Assembly: GCF_017921975.2 (NCBI RefSeq)
Contig: NZ_JAGEMO020000004.1
Location: forward strand, 310,001 to 374,000
Length of the DNA: 64,000 nucleotides
Origin: Hymenobacter terricola
GTDB lineage: Bacteria > Bacteroidota > Bacteroidia > Cytophagales > Hymenobacteraceae
Reading direction: 5' to 3'
This document shows, one piece after another, positions 1 through 8,223 of the stretch (position 1 is the first letter of the stretch; every line of letters begins with the position of its first letter). Below the pieces are notes generated by a model. It saw nothing but the letters and a program-made list of their open reading frames with translations. It did no database searches and was not told the DNA's origin. The translations under genes were made by a program, and so were the position numbers.

Positions 1-711
1 GGTCGTGACATCAGCCGAGTAGCCCACTTTCACCTTCGAAATGTCCGACTCAAATACGTTGGCCATAATCCAGACATCGTCCAGGTTGCTCACCGTGAAC
101 AGGTTGCCCACGTTGCTGTCGTTCACGTTGAACTGCTCATGTTCGGTGGCCTTCTTTTCGGTGATAAAGCCGGAAATGGGCGCCCGCAGCTCGTACATGC
201 CATCCTTGCCGGTGCCATACACGCTCAGCTGCTTCTCATTTTTGCCCACCGTGCCGCGGGCCTTGGTCACCTCGGCGCGGGCCAGCACCACATCGCGCTC
301 CGAGTTCAGGCCGGCCTTATACATGTCCTCGGCCACGGCCAGGTTTTTCCGGGCAATGTCAAGGTCGGAAGTAGAGGCCGTGGTCTGGTTCTGCACGTCG
401 GCAATCTCGCCCGATTTGATGACGGCCAGCAGCTGCCCTTTGGTCACCTTGTCGCCAAGCTGCACTTTGAGCTGCTCGACCACCCCGCCTACTTGCGGGA
501 ATACCTGCACGGTCTTGTCGCCGTCGGCGGCAATTTCGCCGGTCAGCACCAGCTCGTCCTGCACCGGGCGCAGCCGCACGGTATCCAGCACAATTTGCTG
601 CATCATGGTGTCGGAAAGCCGGAAGCCTTCCTTCTTTTCTTCTTTTACTTCGGGTTTGGAGCAGCCGACCAGGGTAACGGCGGTCAGCAATGCGAGGAAG
701 GTGCGGTTCAT
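1..711 (-). CDS. Efflux RND transporter periplasmic adaptor subunit (partial)
   Basis: This is the periplasmic adaptor (membrane fusion protein) of a tripartite RND efflux pump, probably of the CusB/CzcB metal type. It links an inner-membrane pump to the outer-membrane channel encoded just upstream. The gene runs off the left edge, so only the first 237 codons are visible and the C-terminus is missing. I chose the ATG at 711 because it gives a lipoprotein signal (MNRTFLALLTAVTLVGCSKP) with a lipobox Cys at residue 17. A biotinyl-lipoyl-like half (VGGVVEQLKVQLGDKV) is followed by a helical hairpin (about residues 115-160) and the second lipoyl half (ELRAPISGFITEK). The TolC-like gene starts upstream on the same strand, an operon typical of heavy-metal or multidrug efflux. 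The pump gene would lie outside the window. The substrate cannot be told from this fragment. Confidence 0.85.
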   Translation of the reverse strand, partial: MNRTFLALLTAVTLVGCSKPEVKEEKKEGFRLSDTMMQQIVLDTVRLRPVQDELVLTGEIAADGDKTVQVFPQVGGVVEQLKVQLGDKVTKGQLLAVIKSGEIADVQNQTTASTSDLDIARKNLAVAEDMYKAGLNSERDVVLARAEVTKARGTVGKNEKQLSVYGTGKDGMYELRAPISGFITEKKATEHEQFNVNDSNVGNLFTVSNLDDVWIMANVFESDISKVKVGYSADVTT

Positions 712-825
712 TATAAGGAGGTGTTAGCCAGTGGCCTTGGGCCGTTAGCTTTTGATAACAAGGATGAAGTAAGGGGACCTCCAGGAGCGAACGAACGGCC
801 ATCGCCAGCACTCCTCAACGGAGAT

Positions 826-2124
826 TTATTCGGCCCGGAACACCGGCTTGCCGACGGCAAAATTCAGCTGTTCGAATGCCCGGACGCGGTTGGCCCGCAA
901 GGTATTCAGCTGAACCAGGTTATTCTTGTAGGACTCGAAAAAGTCCAGGTATTCCACCACCGACAGGATGCGCTTGGCGTAGCTCTGCTCGATGCCCACC
1001 ATCAGCCGCGAGAACGGGGCCGTGTCGCGGTCGGTATTCTGAAATAACTCATCATTGCGGGCGGCCAGCTGGTAGGCCTGGTGCACTTCATTCTGCACGA
1101 TGAGCTGCTGCTGGTCCACCAGCAGCTTGCTACCGGCAATCTGCGCCTTGGCAACCTGGATATTGCCCTGGTTGCGGTTGAAAATCGGCACGGCCATGCC
1201 GAGGGTCAGGGCATTATAGTTATTGATATAAGAACCTGCCTTATCGTAGGTGTACCCCACGGCAAGGTCAGGCACCGCCAGCTTCTGCTGCAGGCGCAGG
1301 TTCAGGTTTTGCTGCTCCAGCGTGGCACGGCGGGCGTTCAGGTCGGTGCGCAGCACCAGGGCCGAGTCGGCCAGCTGCTGTTCGGAGTAGCCCTTCAGGC
1401 TGAGGTCGCGGGTGCGGGCCTGGTCCACCAAGGGCACAAACTGGCTGCCGGTGGCATCGCGCAGCAGCACATGCAAGTCGGTTTGGTCCGAGGCCACGTC
1501 GTTCACGATGACCTGCCGCTCGCTTTGCAGCGTGAAGAGGAAGGCCCGGAGGCGAATAACTTCCTTCAGCGCAATGTTGCCCTTCTCAAACTGCGTTTGA
1601 TACAAGCTCACAGTGCGGGTCAGCGATGCAATTTCGGTGCTGTAGGCCTTCAGGGTCTGCTGCTTGAAGAACACGTCATAGTACGTGGAGCGCAGCTGGT
1701 AGCGCAGCGTGCGCAGCAAATCCTGCAGGTTATACTGCTCCACCACGGCGTTTTGCTGCGCCACCTGGCCGGCAGCCCGGCGCCGGCCCGCCAGCGAAAA
1801 CAGCTGCTGCACCGTCACGATGGCCTCGCTGCCGACCGTACCTTCCGGCACCACGGGGCGGCCAATCCGGCGGCGCAGCACATCCTGCTCTACATACAGC
1901 GTCGGGTTGTCGATGACGCGGGCCTGCACGGCCTGCGCCTGGGCCACGGTCACATTGTATTGCTGGGCCAGCACGGCCAGGTTATTCTGGAAGAAGCGCT
2001 GCTCGGCTTCGGGCAGCGTGAGGCGCACGGTATCGGTGGCTGCCGGGGCCGGCACTTGGGCAGCCACTGGTAGCGCCGCCACGCTCCACAAGCTCAAAAA
2101 GGCAAAAAATGATAAACGGGACAT
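826..2124 (-). CDS. TolC family outer membrane efflux protein
   Basis: This 432-residue protein is a TolC/CzcC-type outer-membrane channel, the exit duct of the tripartite efflux pump whose adaptor follows on the same strand about 115 bp downstream. It starts with a signal peptide (MSRLSFFAFLSLWSVAALPVAAQ). The body shows the two repeated helical halves of OEP proteins, rich in Gln, Asn and Leu, with motifs such as NLAVLAQQYNVTVAQAQAVQAR in the first half and the VAKAQI segment in the second. Length fits the CzcC branch. The gene is probably the first of the operon, because the next gene upstream (DUF937) ends 82 bp away with an unrelated role. Substrate is unknown. Confidence 0.88.
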   Translation of the reverse strand: MSRLSFFAFLSLWSVAALPVAAQVPAPAATDTVRLTLPEAEQRFFQNNLAVLAQQYNVTVAQAQAVQARVIDNPTLYVEQDVLRRRIGRPVVPEGTVGSEAIVTVQQLFSLAGRRRAAGQVAQQNAVVEQYNLQDLLRTLRYQLRSTYYDVFFKQQTLKAYSTEIASLTRTVSLYQTQFEKGNIALKEVIRLRAFLFTLQSERQVIVNDVASDQTDLHVLLRDATGSQFVPLVDQARTRDLSLKGYSEQQLADSALVLRTDLNARRATLEQQNLNLRLQQKLAVPDLAVGYTYDKAGSYINNYNALTLGMAVPIFNRNQGNIQVAKAQIAGSKLLVDQQQLIVQNEVHQAYQLAARNDELFQNTDRDTAPFSRLMVGIEQSYAKRILSVVEYLDFFESYKNNLVQLNTLRANRVRAFEQLNFAVGKPVFRAE

Positions 2125-2205
2125 ATACGGCTTTGATTACCTCACAAAGGTGGCAGCCATTGTATGAGGATAAAATGAAACCCTTTTTAAACCCTTAACC
2201 CAGGG

Positions 2206-3102
2206 CTAATCCTCGGTGAATGGCATTTTTTCCCCGGTGAGCATTTCAACCCCTACTGTCGAGTCATCCATTTCCACCGCCTCCGGCACGTTCAGCGAGG
2301 CTGAAACCGTGACTGAATCCCTATCCTCAGGCGCATTTGCCGCTGGCACGGCACTCCATGCGGCGCTATCCTTTGGCAATGGGTTGCCAATCGCGGAATG
2401 ATACAGTGCCAGCGAACCAATGGCCAGCAGCGCCAGCACGCCCAGCCCGTACCATCGCACCCCACCCGCAGTGAAAGCAGCAACCCGCCGCGCGGCAGCC
2501 GTGAAGCGAAAAACGGGGGTAGCCAGCACGGGAATCCTCCCCGAATACTTTCTTCTGAACAAAATCTTCCCCAGGTCGTGGCCTTCTCGGCGCAACATGG
2601 TTCGCACCGGCCCTTTCAGGCCAATAAGTAGCCTGGTAGTTGCCTCCGAGCTCAATTGGTGCCGGACGATGTGCTGCCCCAGCAGGGCAAGCAACCCGGC
2701 CGCTACTAAGCTCAGCAGCGCCTGCGCCGAGGCCGGCTGAATCCCGGCATCAGCGATGACTGAACACATGGCAGTGCCATTGGCGCGGTCCAGCAGAACC
2801 ACCAGCGCTTGTTCGCCCTGCGCCAGTGGGCCATCATTCGCAGTGCCGCTGCCCAGGATGCCGAGTAGCCCCGTCACGGTTTCCGCGCTGCCATTCACCG
2901 AGTAATACGCCTTGAGGCTCAGGCCATGAACGACCTGGCCATGCCCAGCCTCGGCTTTGGCGATAATGGCGCTCAGCACAATCGGCACCATACTATTCAG
3001 TGCTTGACGGACGTTATGTTGTCCTTCGCCCAGTCGGGCGGCCACATGGCTTACAAGTCCCCGGGAAAAGGCCGTTTTAAGGGCATATAGCAAACTTGTC
3101 AT
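2206..3102 (-). CDS. DUF937 domain-containing protein
   Basis: This 298-residue protein resembles DUF937 (YidB-like) proteins, a family of unknown biochemical role common in Bacteroidota. The first about 170 residues are alpha-helical with glycine-rich turns (LNSMVPIVLSAIIAKAE, GLLGILGSG, LGQHIVRHQLSSE), in the pattern of the DUF937 repeat. One hydrophobic segment (GLGVLALLAIGSLALYHSAIG, about residues 222-242) would anchor it in the inner membrane. The remaining about 50 residues are acidic and Ser/Val-rich and probably lie in the periplasm. In related proteins this tail is replaced by an OmpA domain; none is seen here. Family assignment is from pattern, function unknown. Confidence 0.65.
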   Translation of the reverse strand: MTSLLYALKTAFSRGLVSHVAARLGEGQHNVRQALNSMVPIVLSAIIAKAEAGHGQVVHGLSLKAYYSVNGSAETVTGLLGILGSGTANDGPLAQGEQALVVLLDRANGTAMCSVIADAGIQPASAQALLSLVAAGLLALLGQHIVRHQLSSEATTRLLIGLKGPVRTMLRREGHDLGKILFRRKYSGRIPVLATPVFRFTAAARRVAAFTAGGVRWYGLGVLALLAIGSLALYHSAIGNPLPKDSAAWSAVPAANAPEDRDSVTVSASLNVPEAVEMDDSTVGVEMLTGEKMPFTED

Positions 3103-3129
3103 ATTGGTAGAATATAGAGAAGTTGGGTA

Positions 3130-3157
3130 AATAAGGACGGCAGCTGGCCGCCCTTAT
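3130..3157. other. Short inverted repeat (stem-loop)
   Basis: AATAAGG-A-CGGC pairs with GCCG-CC-CTTATT around a short loop in the intergenic space between the TPR gene and the DUF937 gene. No long T-run follows on either strand, so a terminator role is only possible. The rest of 3103-3340 is AT-richer DNA without a recognisable gene. Confidence 0.35.
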
Positions 3158-3340
3158 TCTGGATGTTTCATCCTTTACATCAGCAAAATAACCAAATCTT
3201 ACAGTTATATTATATCTCTTATCGGCAAACGCAACCGTTTACCAGCCCAACGAAACGCGAGGCTATCCGAATACTTTGCTACCGGGCGCAATAATCCACC
3301 GCTGCATTCGAAGGCTAAGAAGCGCGGCGCCGGCCCTATC

Positions 3341-3679
3341 TTATTCGTCTTCATAGTCCAGGCCCAGGCAACTGTTCAGTGCCTGGAGCAACTCGCTGGC
3401 CGCGTGCTGCTGGCTGGCTTTGCGGGCGACGACCAGGCCAGCACGGTAAATTTTTTCGGCTTCTTCCTTCTGGCCAAACTGCTCCTGCAACTTGCCGGCG
3501 TGGTAGTAGGTGCCCACATAATCAGGGTGTTCGGCCAGTAATTTTTGGTAATATTCCCAGGCCCGCGCTGGCTCCTGGGCGCGGTATTCGGTAGCCAGGG
3601 CATATATGGTGAAGGCGTCGGTGGGGTCGTCTTCGTAGAAAGCCAATAACTGCTGCAAACGAGTGGGCGGAGTGTTCAT
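3341..3679 (-). CDS. Small tetratricopeptide repeat protein
   Basis: This 112-residue protein contains about two to three TPR helices: the segment with DAFTIYALATEYRAQEP, the WEYYQKLLAEHPDYVGTYY segment and the EKAEKIYRAGL-like segment have the expected W/Y/G/A spacing and the typical terminal Pro. TPR proteins act as protein-protein adaptors; no partner is evident. A longer frame opens at 3733, but the ATG at 3679 (MNTPPTRLQQLL) puts the protein start right before the TPR unit and avoids a basic, unlikely N-terminus, so I chose it. The gene is divergent from etfB. The C-terminus is acidic (LDYEDE). Confidence 0.75.
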   Translation of the reverse strand: MNTPPTRLQQLLAFYEDDPTDAFTIYALATEYRAQEPARAWEYYQKLLAEHPDYVGTYYHAGKLQEQFGQKEEAEKIYRAGLVVARKASQQHAASELLQALNSCLGLDYEDE

Positions 3680-3697
3680 CAGGGCGGGAGTTTTGTT

Positions 3698-3705
3698 TAC
3701 CTTTG
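3698..3705 (+). promoter_or_regulatory. Possible -7 promoter element for etfB
   Basis: TACCTTTG matches the Bacteroidota sigma-A -7 consensus TAnnTTTG. It lies in the divergent region between the TPR gene and etfB, about 130 bp upstream of the etfB ATG. No convincing -33 TTG box at the usual spacing is seen, so this is tentative. Confidence 0.3.
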
Positions 3706-3834
3706 GGGCAAAATTGCGGCTTTTCCTCCGCATATCGTTTAGCTAGGATTTACTGCCGAAAACCGGCAAGCCTTTACCAGGTTGTTATGCAAGCAGCCTT
3801 TCTCTCCTGATTTCGCCACCCAACCCCTGTTTAG

Positions 3835-4575
3835 ATGAAGTTTCTGGTTTGTATTTCCAACGTGCCCGACACGACCACCAAAATTGCCTTTACGCCCGAT
3901 AACAAGGAGTTTAACAAGGCTGGGGTGCAGTTCGTGATTAATCCCTGGGATGAATACGCCCTCACCCGTGCCATCGAGCTGAAAGAAGCCGCCGGCAGCG
4001 GCACCGTCACCGTGCTCAACGTGGGCGAGGCCGATACCGAGCCCAACATCCGGAAAGCCCTGGCCATCGGTGCCGACGACGCCATCCGCGTCAACGCCGT
4101 GCCGCAGGACGCCTATTTCGTGGCCGAGCAAATTGCCGCCATTGCCAAAGACGGCGCCTACGACGTGATTCTGATGGGCAAGGAAAGCATCGACTACAAC
4201 GGTTTCCAGGTGCACGGCATGGTAGGCGAAATGCTCGGCATCCCAACCGTAGCGCCGGCCATGAAGCTGGACATGAGCGGCAATACTGCCACGCTGGAGC
4301 GCGAAATCGAAGGCGGCAAGGAAATCGTGACCGTGAATACGCCTTTCGTTGCTTCCTGCCAGCAGCCGATGTGTGAGCCCCGCATCCCGAACATGCGTGG
4401 CATCATGACGGCCCGCACCAAGCCGCTGAAAGTGGTGCCCGCCGTGGGCGAGCCCGCCCGCACCACCGTGGCCGAGTTCGCGCTGCCCCCCAAGAAGCAG
4501 GGCGTGAAGCTCATCCCGGCCGAAACCGCGGGCGACCTGATTAAGCTGCTGCGCAACGAAGCCAAAGTCATTTAA
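3835..4575 (+). CDS. etfB: Electron transfer flavoprotein subunit beta
   Basis: EtfB is the small subunit of the soluble electron transfer flavoprotein, which takes electrons from acyl-CoA dehydrogenases in fatty-acid oxidation and passes them to the respiratory chain through ETF dehydrogenase. The 246-residue length is normal for the family. The start (MKFLVCISNVPDTTTKI) and the conserved internal stretch IALMGKESIDYNG-like (here ILMGKESIDYNGFQV) with the following AEMLGIP pattern are typical. The gene is followed by etfA on the same strand, 105 bp away, and the gap is filled by a heptamer-phased hairpin. The pair is expected to be co-transcribed. Confidence 0.95.
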   Translation: MKFLVCISNVPDTTTKIAFTPDNKEFNKAGVQFVINPWDEYALTRAIELKEAAGSGTVTVLNVGEADTEPNIRKALAIGADDAIRVNAVPQDAYFVAEQIAAIAKDGAYDVILMGKESIDYNGFQVHGMVGEMLGIPTVAPAMKLDMSGNTATLEREIEGGKEIVTVNTPFVASCQQPMCEPRIPNMRGIMTARTKPLKVVPAVGEPARTTVAEFALPPKKQGVKLIPAETAGDLIKLLRNEAKVI

Positions 4576-4579
4576 GGGT

Positions 4580-4674
4580 AGTTAGGAGTTAAAAGTCAGG
4601 AGTTATGAGTTGGCGAAGAGCCACTTCTAGCTCCGACTGGCAACTCAAAACTCCTCACTTTTAACTCATAACTC
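4580..4674. repeat. Heptamer-phased hairpin between etfB and etfA
   Basis: The left arm is five consecutive 7-bp words (AGTTAGG, AGTTAAA, AGTCAGG, AGTTATG, AGTTGGC, 4580-4614). The right arm (4640-4674) is five 7-bp words of the complementary type (GCAACTC, AAAACTC, CTCACTT, TTAACTC, ATAACTC). The arms can pair imperfectly around a roughly 25-bp loop. The same architecture is found near 8.14, 11.79, 34.22 and 50.25 kb. Confidence 0.8.
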
Positions 4675-4680
4675 AAAAAG

Positions 4681-5658
4681 ATGTCTGTATTAGTTGTAGT
4701 TGAATGCGCTGACGGCGAAGTAAAAAAGTCTTCGCTCGAAGTAGCCTCTTATGGGGCGCAAGTAGCTGCGCAGCTGGGCACCACCGCCACGGCCATTGCC
4801 GTGGGCGAAGCCAACGAAGCCAACCTGGCCAAACTGGGCGAGCAGGGCATCACAAAGGTGCTATATGACGCCGAGCCCCGGCTGAAAGACTTTGTGAACA
4901 ATGCCTACACCAAGCTCATCGCCACGGCGGCCGAGCAGGAACAGGCCAAAATCATCGTGCTCGCCAATTCCAACATTGGGGCGGCGGTGGGCTCACGCCT
5001 GTCGGTGCGGCTCAAAGCCAGCCTGGCCACCAACGTGGTGGAACTGCCCAAAACCGACAACGGCCAGTTTCTGGTGAGGCGCGGGGCTTTCTCGGGCAAG
5101 GCGTTTTCGGACGTGGTGCTGAGCGGCGACCGCAAAATCATCGCCGTGAAGAAAAACTCGACCGAAGCCAGGCACGACGCCGGCAAAACGGCCGAGGTGA
5201 CGGGCTTCTCGGCCCAATTATCGGATGCTGACTTTGCCGATGCGCCCACCCAGGTGGTGATGCAGGACCAGGCCGGCGGCATTCTGCTGCCCGAAGCCGA
5301 GCGTGTGGTATCCGGCGGCCGGGGCATGAAAGGCCCCGAAAACTGGGGCTTGATTGAAGACTTGGCCAAAGCGCTGGGCGCGGCTACGGCCTGCTCCAAG
5401 CCGGTATCGGACGTGGATTGGCGCCCTCACCACGAGCACGTGGGCCAAACCGGTATCACGATTTCGCCCAACCTGTACATCGCCTGCGGCATTTCGGGGG
5501 CCATTCAGCACCTGGCCGGCGTGAACAGCAGCAAGGTGATTGTGGTTATCAACAAGGACCCCGAAGCACCTTTCTTCAAAGCGGCGGATTATGGTATCGT
5601 GGGCGACGTATTCGACGTATTGCCCAAGCTTACCGCCGCCGTAAAAGAGTTGAATTAA
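4681..5658 (+). CDS. etfA: Electron transfer flavoprotein subunit alpha
   Basis: EtfA is the large, FAD-binding subunit of the electron transfer flavoprotein and forms the heterodimer with EtfB encoded upstream. The 325-residue protein starts MSVLVVVECADGEVKKSS, as in Bacteroidota orthologues. The C-terminal FAD domain is clear: GGRGMKGPENW, then VGQTGITISPNLYIACGISG and the SSKVIVVINKDPEAPFF stretch, which are the family's flavin-binding signature. A rho-independent terminator follows closely, which fits etfBA being a two-gene unit. Confidence 0.95.
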   Translation: MSVLVVVECADGEVKKSSLEVASYGAQVAAQLGTTATAIAVGEANEANLAKLGEQGITKVLYDAEPRLKDFVNNAYTKLIATAAEQEQAKIIVLANSNIGAAVGSRLSVRLKASLATNVVELPKTDNGQFLVRRGAFSGKAFSDVVLSGDRKIIAVKKNSTEARHDAGKTAEVTGFSAQLSDADFADAPTQVVMQDQAGGILLPEAERVVSGGRGMKGPENWGLIEDLAKALGAATACSKPVSDVDWRPHHEHVGQTGITISPNLYIACGISGAIQHLAGVNSSKVIVVINKDPEAPFFKAADYGIVGDVFDVLPKLTAAVKELN

Positions 5659-5676
5659 TTTGTTTTTGAGGCATTT

Positions 5677-5737
5677 GGGGGCCTAAACTACTGGTATTCG
5701 CAAGAATACCACGGTTTGGGTCCCCAAACTTTTTTTG
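5677..5737 (+). terminator. Rho-independent terminator after etfA
   Basis: A long hairpin contains an inner perfect stem GGTATTC-gcaa-GAATACC, extended outward by an imperfect GGGGGCCTAAAC / GTTTGGGTCCCC pairing, and is followed by CAAAC and seven T. It begins about 20 bp after the etfA stop codon. Confidence 0.7.
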
Positions 5738-5877
5738 GCAATTCCGGATTCCGGGGTCGGTTTTTACGGCAGATACCCGGACTTTTCTTTATTTGCACGT
5801 ACATCCCTCCTACCCGGCCTCGGCTGGCTCCTATCCTCCCTTTCCAAAGCCACCCAGACACCCAGTTCCCCAGTCCC

Positions 5878-6513
5878 TTGAAAAAAATCCAGCTTGAAAT
5901 CCTGGGCCTTTCGTCCAGCCAGTCGCAGTCTGGCTCCTTCGCGCTGATTTTGGGCGAAAAGGGCGGCAATCGCCGCCTGCCCATTATTATTGGCATGTTT
6001 GAAGCGCAGAGCATTGCCATTCAAATCGAAAAGATTAGCCCCAACCGTCCGCTTACCCACGACCTGTTCAAATCATTTGCCGAGCACGTGCATGTGGTGA
6101 TTCTGGAAGTGGTGATTTCCGATTTGAAGGAAGGCGTTTTCTATTCGCGAATCGTGTGCTCCGACGGTGCCACCACCTTCGATATCGACGCCCGCCCCTC
6201 CGATGCCATTGCCATTGGCCTGCGTTTCGGCGTGCCCATTTTCACCGTGGAAAGCGTGCTCAGCGAAGCCGGCATTATTCTGTCGGACCTCGACGAGGCG
6301 GAAACCGACCCCGATGAAGACGAGGACGACGAAGACGAGGACGATTCGGGCCGCGAAACGCCGCGCCCCAGCCGCCCGCAGCCCGAGCCGCGCGACCCCA
6401 GCGGGCAGGTTTCGCTTGATGAGCTGACCAAAATGCTGGCCCAAGCCCTCGAAAAAGAAGATTACGAGAAAGCCGCTAAAATCCGCGACGAACTGAATAA
6501 ACGGAACGGTTAA
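5878..6513 (+). CDS. Bifunctional nuclease (BFN/DUF151) family protein with C-terminal UVR motif
   Basis: This 211-residue protein belongs to the DUF151/BFN family, named for plant nucleases and widespread in bacteria with little tested function. The BFN domain covers about residues 1-140, with LGLSSSQSQSGSFALILGEK, RRLPIIIGMFEAQSIA and the DIDARPSDAIAIGLR motif. A very acidic linker (Asp/Glu-rich, about residues 142-165) leads to a UVR motif near the end (QALEKEDYEKAAKIRDEL), as found in UvrB and UvrC. I start at the TTG at 5878 because the homology begins right there (KKIQLEILGLSS); the open frame extends upstream to 5716 but that part is non-conserved Pro/Phe-rich sequence overlapping the etfA terminator. 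The BFN-UVR fusion is known in Bacteroidota. Confidence 0.85.
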   Translation: MKKIQLEILGLSSSQSQSGSFALILGEKGGNRRLPIIIGMFEAQSIAIQIEKISPNRPLTHDLFKSFAEHVHVVILEVVISDLKEGVFYSRIVCSDGATTFDIDARPSDAIAIGLRFGVPIFTVESVLSEAGIILSDLDEAETDPDEDEDDEDEDDSGRETPRPSRPQPEPRDPSGQVSLDELTKMLAQALEKEDYEKAAKIRDELNKRNG

Positions 6514-6586
6514 ATATCAGCGTTTTCGTTGGCCAATTACGGTTTTGCTGATTTCAATTACAGCCGTTTGCCCTGAATATAAAAGT

Positions 6587-6616
6587 GCCGCTTCTGGTAA
6601 TGGAAGCGGCGTTTTT
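6587..6616 (+). terminator. Rho-independent terminator after the BFN gene
   Basis: GCCGCTTC pairs with GGAAGCGGC around a TGGTAAT loop and is followed by GTTTTT. It sits about 75 bp after the BFN stop codon and 29 bp before the DinB-like gene. Confidence 0.75.
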
Positions 6617-6644
6617 GATTTTTACCCTCTTTTAAAACACTGAA

Positions 6645-7181
6645 ATGCCTCATTCGGACGATTCCCGCCGCTACCCTATTGGCCCGCCCCAACTATCGGC
6701 GGTGCTCTACACCGCCGCCGAGCGCACGGCGCTTATCACGCAGATTGCCGCCTTGCCGGCCCAGCTCACGGCCATGGCGCGGGCGGTGGGTGGCGAGGGC
6801 TTGCAGCAACCCTACCGCCCCGACGGCTGGACCGGTCGCCAGGTTATTCACCACGTTGCCGATTCGCACGTGAACGCCTACGTCCGCTTCCGCCTGGCCC
6901 TGACGGAGGACAACCCCACCATTCGCCCCTACGACGAAGCGGCCTGGGCCGCACTGCCCGATGTGACCGCCACGCCTATCACCGTGTCGCTGGCGCTGCT
7001 GGAGGCGCTGCATTCGCGCTGGGTTACGCTGCTGCACCACCTCACCGAGGAGCAGTGGCAACGCACCTTCTACCATCCCGGCAACAAACGGGAATCAACC
7101 CTCGACCAAACGTTGGCGCTTTATGCCTGGCACGGCGAGCACCACCTGGCCCACCTGAAATTGCTGCTGCCGGACGTTTAG
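6645..7181 (+). CDS. YfiT/BstA-like DinB-superfamily protein (putative metal-dependent hydrolase or thiol transferase)
   Basis: The 178-residue protein matches the YfiT branch of the DinB/YfiT four-helix superfamily. In Firmicutes this branch includes bacillithiol S-transferase BstA. Family markers are the N-terminal DSRRYPIGP stretch, LQQPYRPDGWTGRQVIHHV with the first metal His pair (IHHVADSH), and the C-terminal YAWHGEHHLAHL segment, which supplies further histidines. Such proteins bind Ni or Zn. The thiol partner in Bacteroidota is probably bacillithiol, but that is an inference. It stands alone between two terminators. Confidence 0.82.
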   Translation: MPHSDDSRRYPIGPPQLSAVLYTAAERTALITQIAALPAQLTAMARAVGGEGLQQPYRPDGWTGRQVIHHVADSHVNAYVRFRLALTEDNPTIRPYDEAAWAALPDVTATPITVSLALLEALHSRWVTLLHHLTEEQWQRTFYHPGNKRESTLDQTLALYAWHGEHHLAHLKLLLPDV

Positions 7182-7212
7182 CCGACCTCCTTCCGAGGCT
7201 TTATCGGTCAAT

Positions 7213-7268
7213 GCTCACCCAAAAACAGCCCCGCTCTCAACCAGAGGCGGGGCTGTTTTTGGGTGAGC
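7213..7268. terminator. Bidirectional rho-independent terminator
   Basis: A near-perfect hairpin (GCTCACCCAAAAACAGCCCC-GC ... GC-GGGGCTGTTTTTGGGTGAGC) sits between the convergent DinB-like gene (+) and the mlaF-like gene (-). A-runs and T-runs on both flanks allow it to stop transcription from both sides. Confidence 0.8.
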
Positions 7269-7317
7269 GGATAATCTCATTACTCTCCAAATACGCGGCT
7301 AATCTGCGACGAACGGC

Positions 7318-8133
7318 TCAAATACCGGCCCCGGATTCGCCTTCTTCGGCAAAGGCCGCCATGCCGCCTTCGGTTTCTTCGTCGATGCGCTTGGCAGCGC
7401 GCACCAGGCTGCTGCTGAAGATGAAGTCGCGCAGCTCGGGCACGGTGGCATTCAGGATTTCCTCCTTGGTGCCGTCCCACAGTTTGCGGCCCTGGTGCAG
7501 AAAGATGATGTGTTCGCCAATATTAATCACCGAGTTCATATCGTGGGTTACCACGACGGTGGTGATGTTGTACTCGTGCGTAATTTCGTGAATCAGGTTG
7601 TCAATTTTGATGCTGGTGGCGGGGTCGAGGCCGGAGTTGGGCTCGTCGGCGAACAGGTAAGTACAATGCGGGGCAATGGCGCGGGCAATGCCCACGCGCT
7701 TCCTCATGCCGCCCGAAATTTCGGCGGGCATCTTGTTGCCCGCGTTTTCGAGGCCCACGCGCTTCAGGCAAAACTCGACCCGGTCGCGGCGCTCCTCGGG
7801 GCTCATTTCGGGCGTGAGCATCTGGAGCGGAAACTCCACGTTCTGAGCCACCGTCATGGAATCGAACAGGGCCGCGCCCTGGAACAGCATCCCGATTTTG
7901 CGGCGAATTTCCTGCCGGATATCAATCTTGCTGTTGGTGTATACCGTGCCATCGAAGGTGATGGAGCCGATATCGGGCTTCATCAGGCCCACAATGCACT
8001 GCAGGAGCACGCTTTTGCCCGTGCCCGAGCCGCCGAGCAGCAGGTTGCACTTGCCGGTTTCGAACACGCACGAAATGCCCTTCAGCACGGGCGTGCCGTC
8101 GAACGATTTTTCGATGTTGGATACTTCAATCAT
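7318..8133 (-). CDS. MlaF-like ABC transporter ATP-binding protein
   Basis: This 271-residue ATPase resembles MlaF, the motor of the MCE-type phospholipid transporter that moves lipids between inner and outer membrane. Walker A (GGSGTGKSVLLQ, about residue 33), the Q-loop (GMLFQGAALFDSMTVAQNV), the signature ISGGMRKRVGIARA and Walker B (LFADEPNSGLDP) are intact. The SGGMRKR signature is diagnostic for MlaF-type ATPases. The permease gene lies directly upstream on the same strand, with a heptamer hairpin starting 4 bp before this ATG. No MCE (MlaD) gene is in the window. The acidic C-terminal tail (about residues 250-271) is longer than in E. coli MlaF. Confidence 0.88.
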   Translation of the reverse strand: MIEVSNIEKSFDGTPVLKGISCVFETGKCNLLLGGSGTGKSVLLQCIVGLMKPDIGSITFDGTVYTNSKIDIRQEIRRKIGMLFQGAALFDSMTVAQNVEFPLQMLTPEMSPEERRDRVEFCLKRVGLENAGNKMPAEISGGMRKRVGIARAIAPHCTYLFADEPNSGLDPATSIKIDNLIHEITHEYNITTVVVTHDMNSVINIGEHIIFLHQGRKLWDGTKEEILNATVPELRDFIFSSSLVRAAKRIDEETEGGMAAFAEEGESGAGI

Positions 8134-8136
8134 GGT

Positions 8137-8220
8137 AGTTGTCAGTTGTGCGTTGTCAGTTGTTAGTTAACTAGTTGCTCATCATCAATGCAGAAAACGG
8201 ACAACGAGCAACGGACAACT
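8137..8220. repeat. Heptamer-phased hairpin between the mlaE- and mlaF-like genes
   Basis: The left arm reads as successive 7-bp words AGTTGTC, AGTTGTG, CGTTGTC, AGTTGTT, AGTTAAC, TAGTTGC (8137-8178). The right arm (8199-8219) reads GGACAAC, GAGCAAC, GGACAAC, complementary to the first three words. It occupies almost the whole gap between the two transporter genes. Confidence 0.75.
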
Positions 8221-8223
8221 AAA

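Noticed and set aside
1081..2073. Plus-strand open frame opposite the TolC-like gene
   Set aside because: Low-complexity Gln/His/Leu sequence without motif; TolC motifs on the minus strand are clear.
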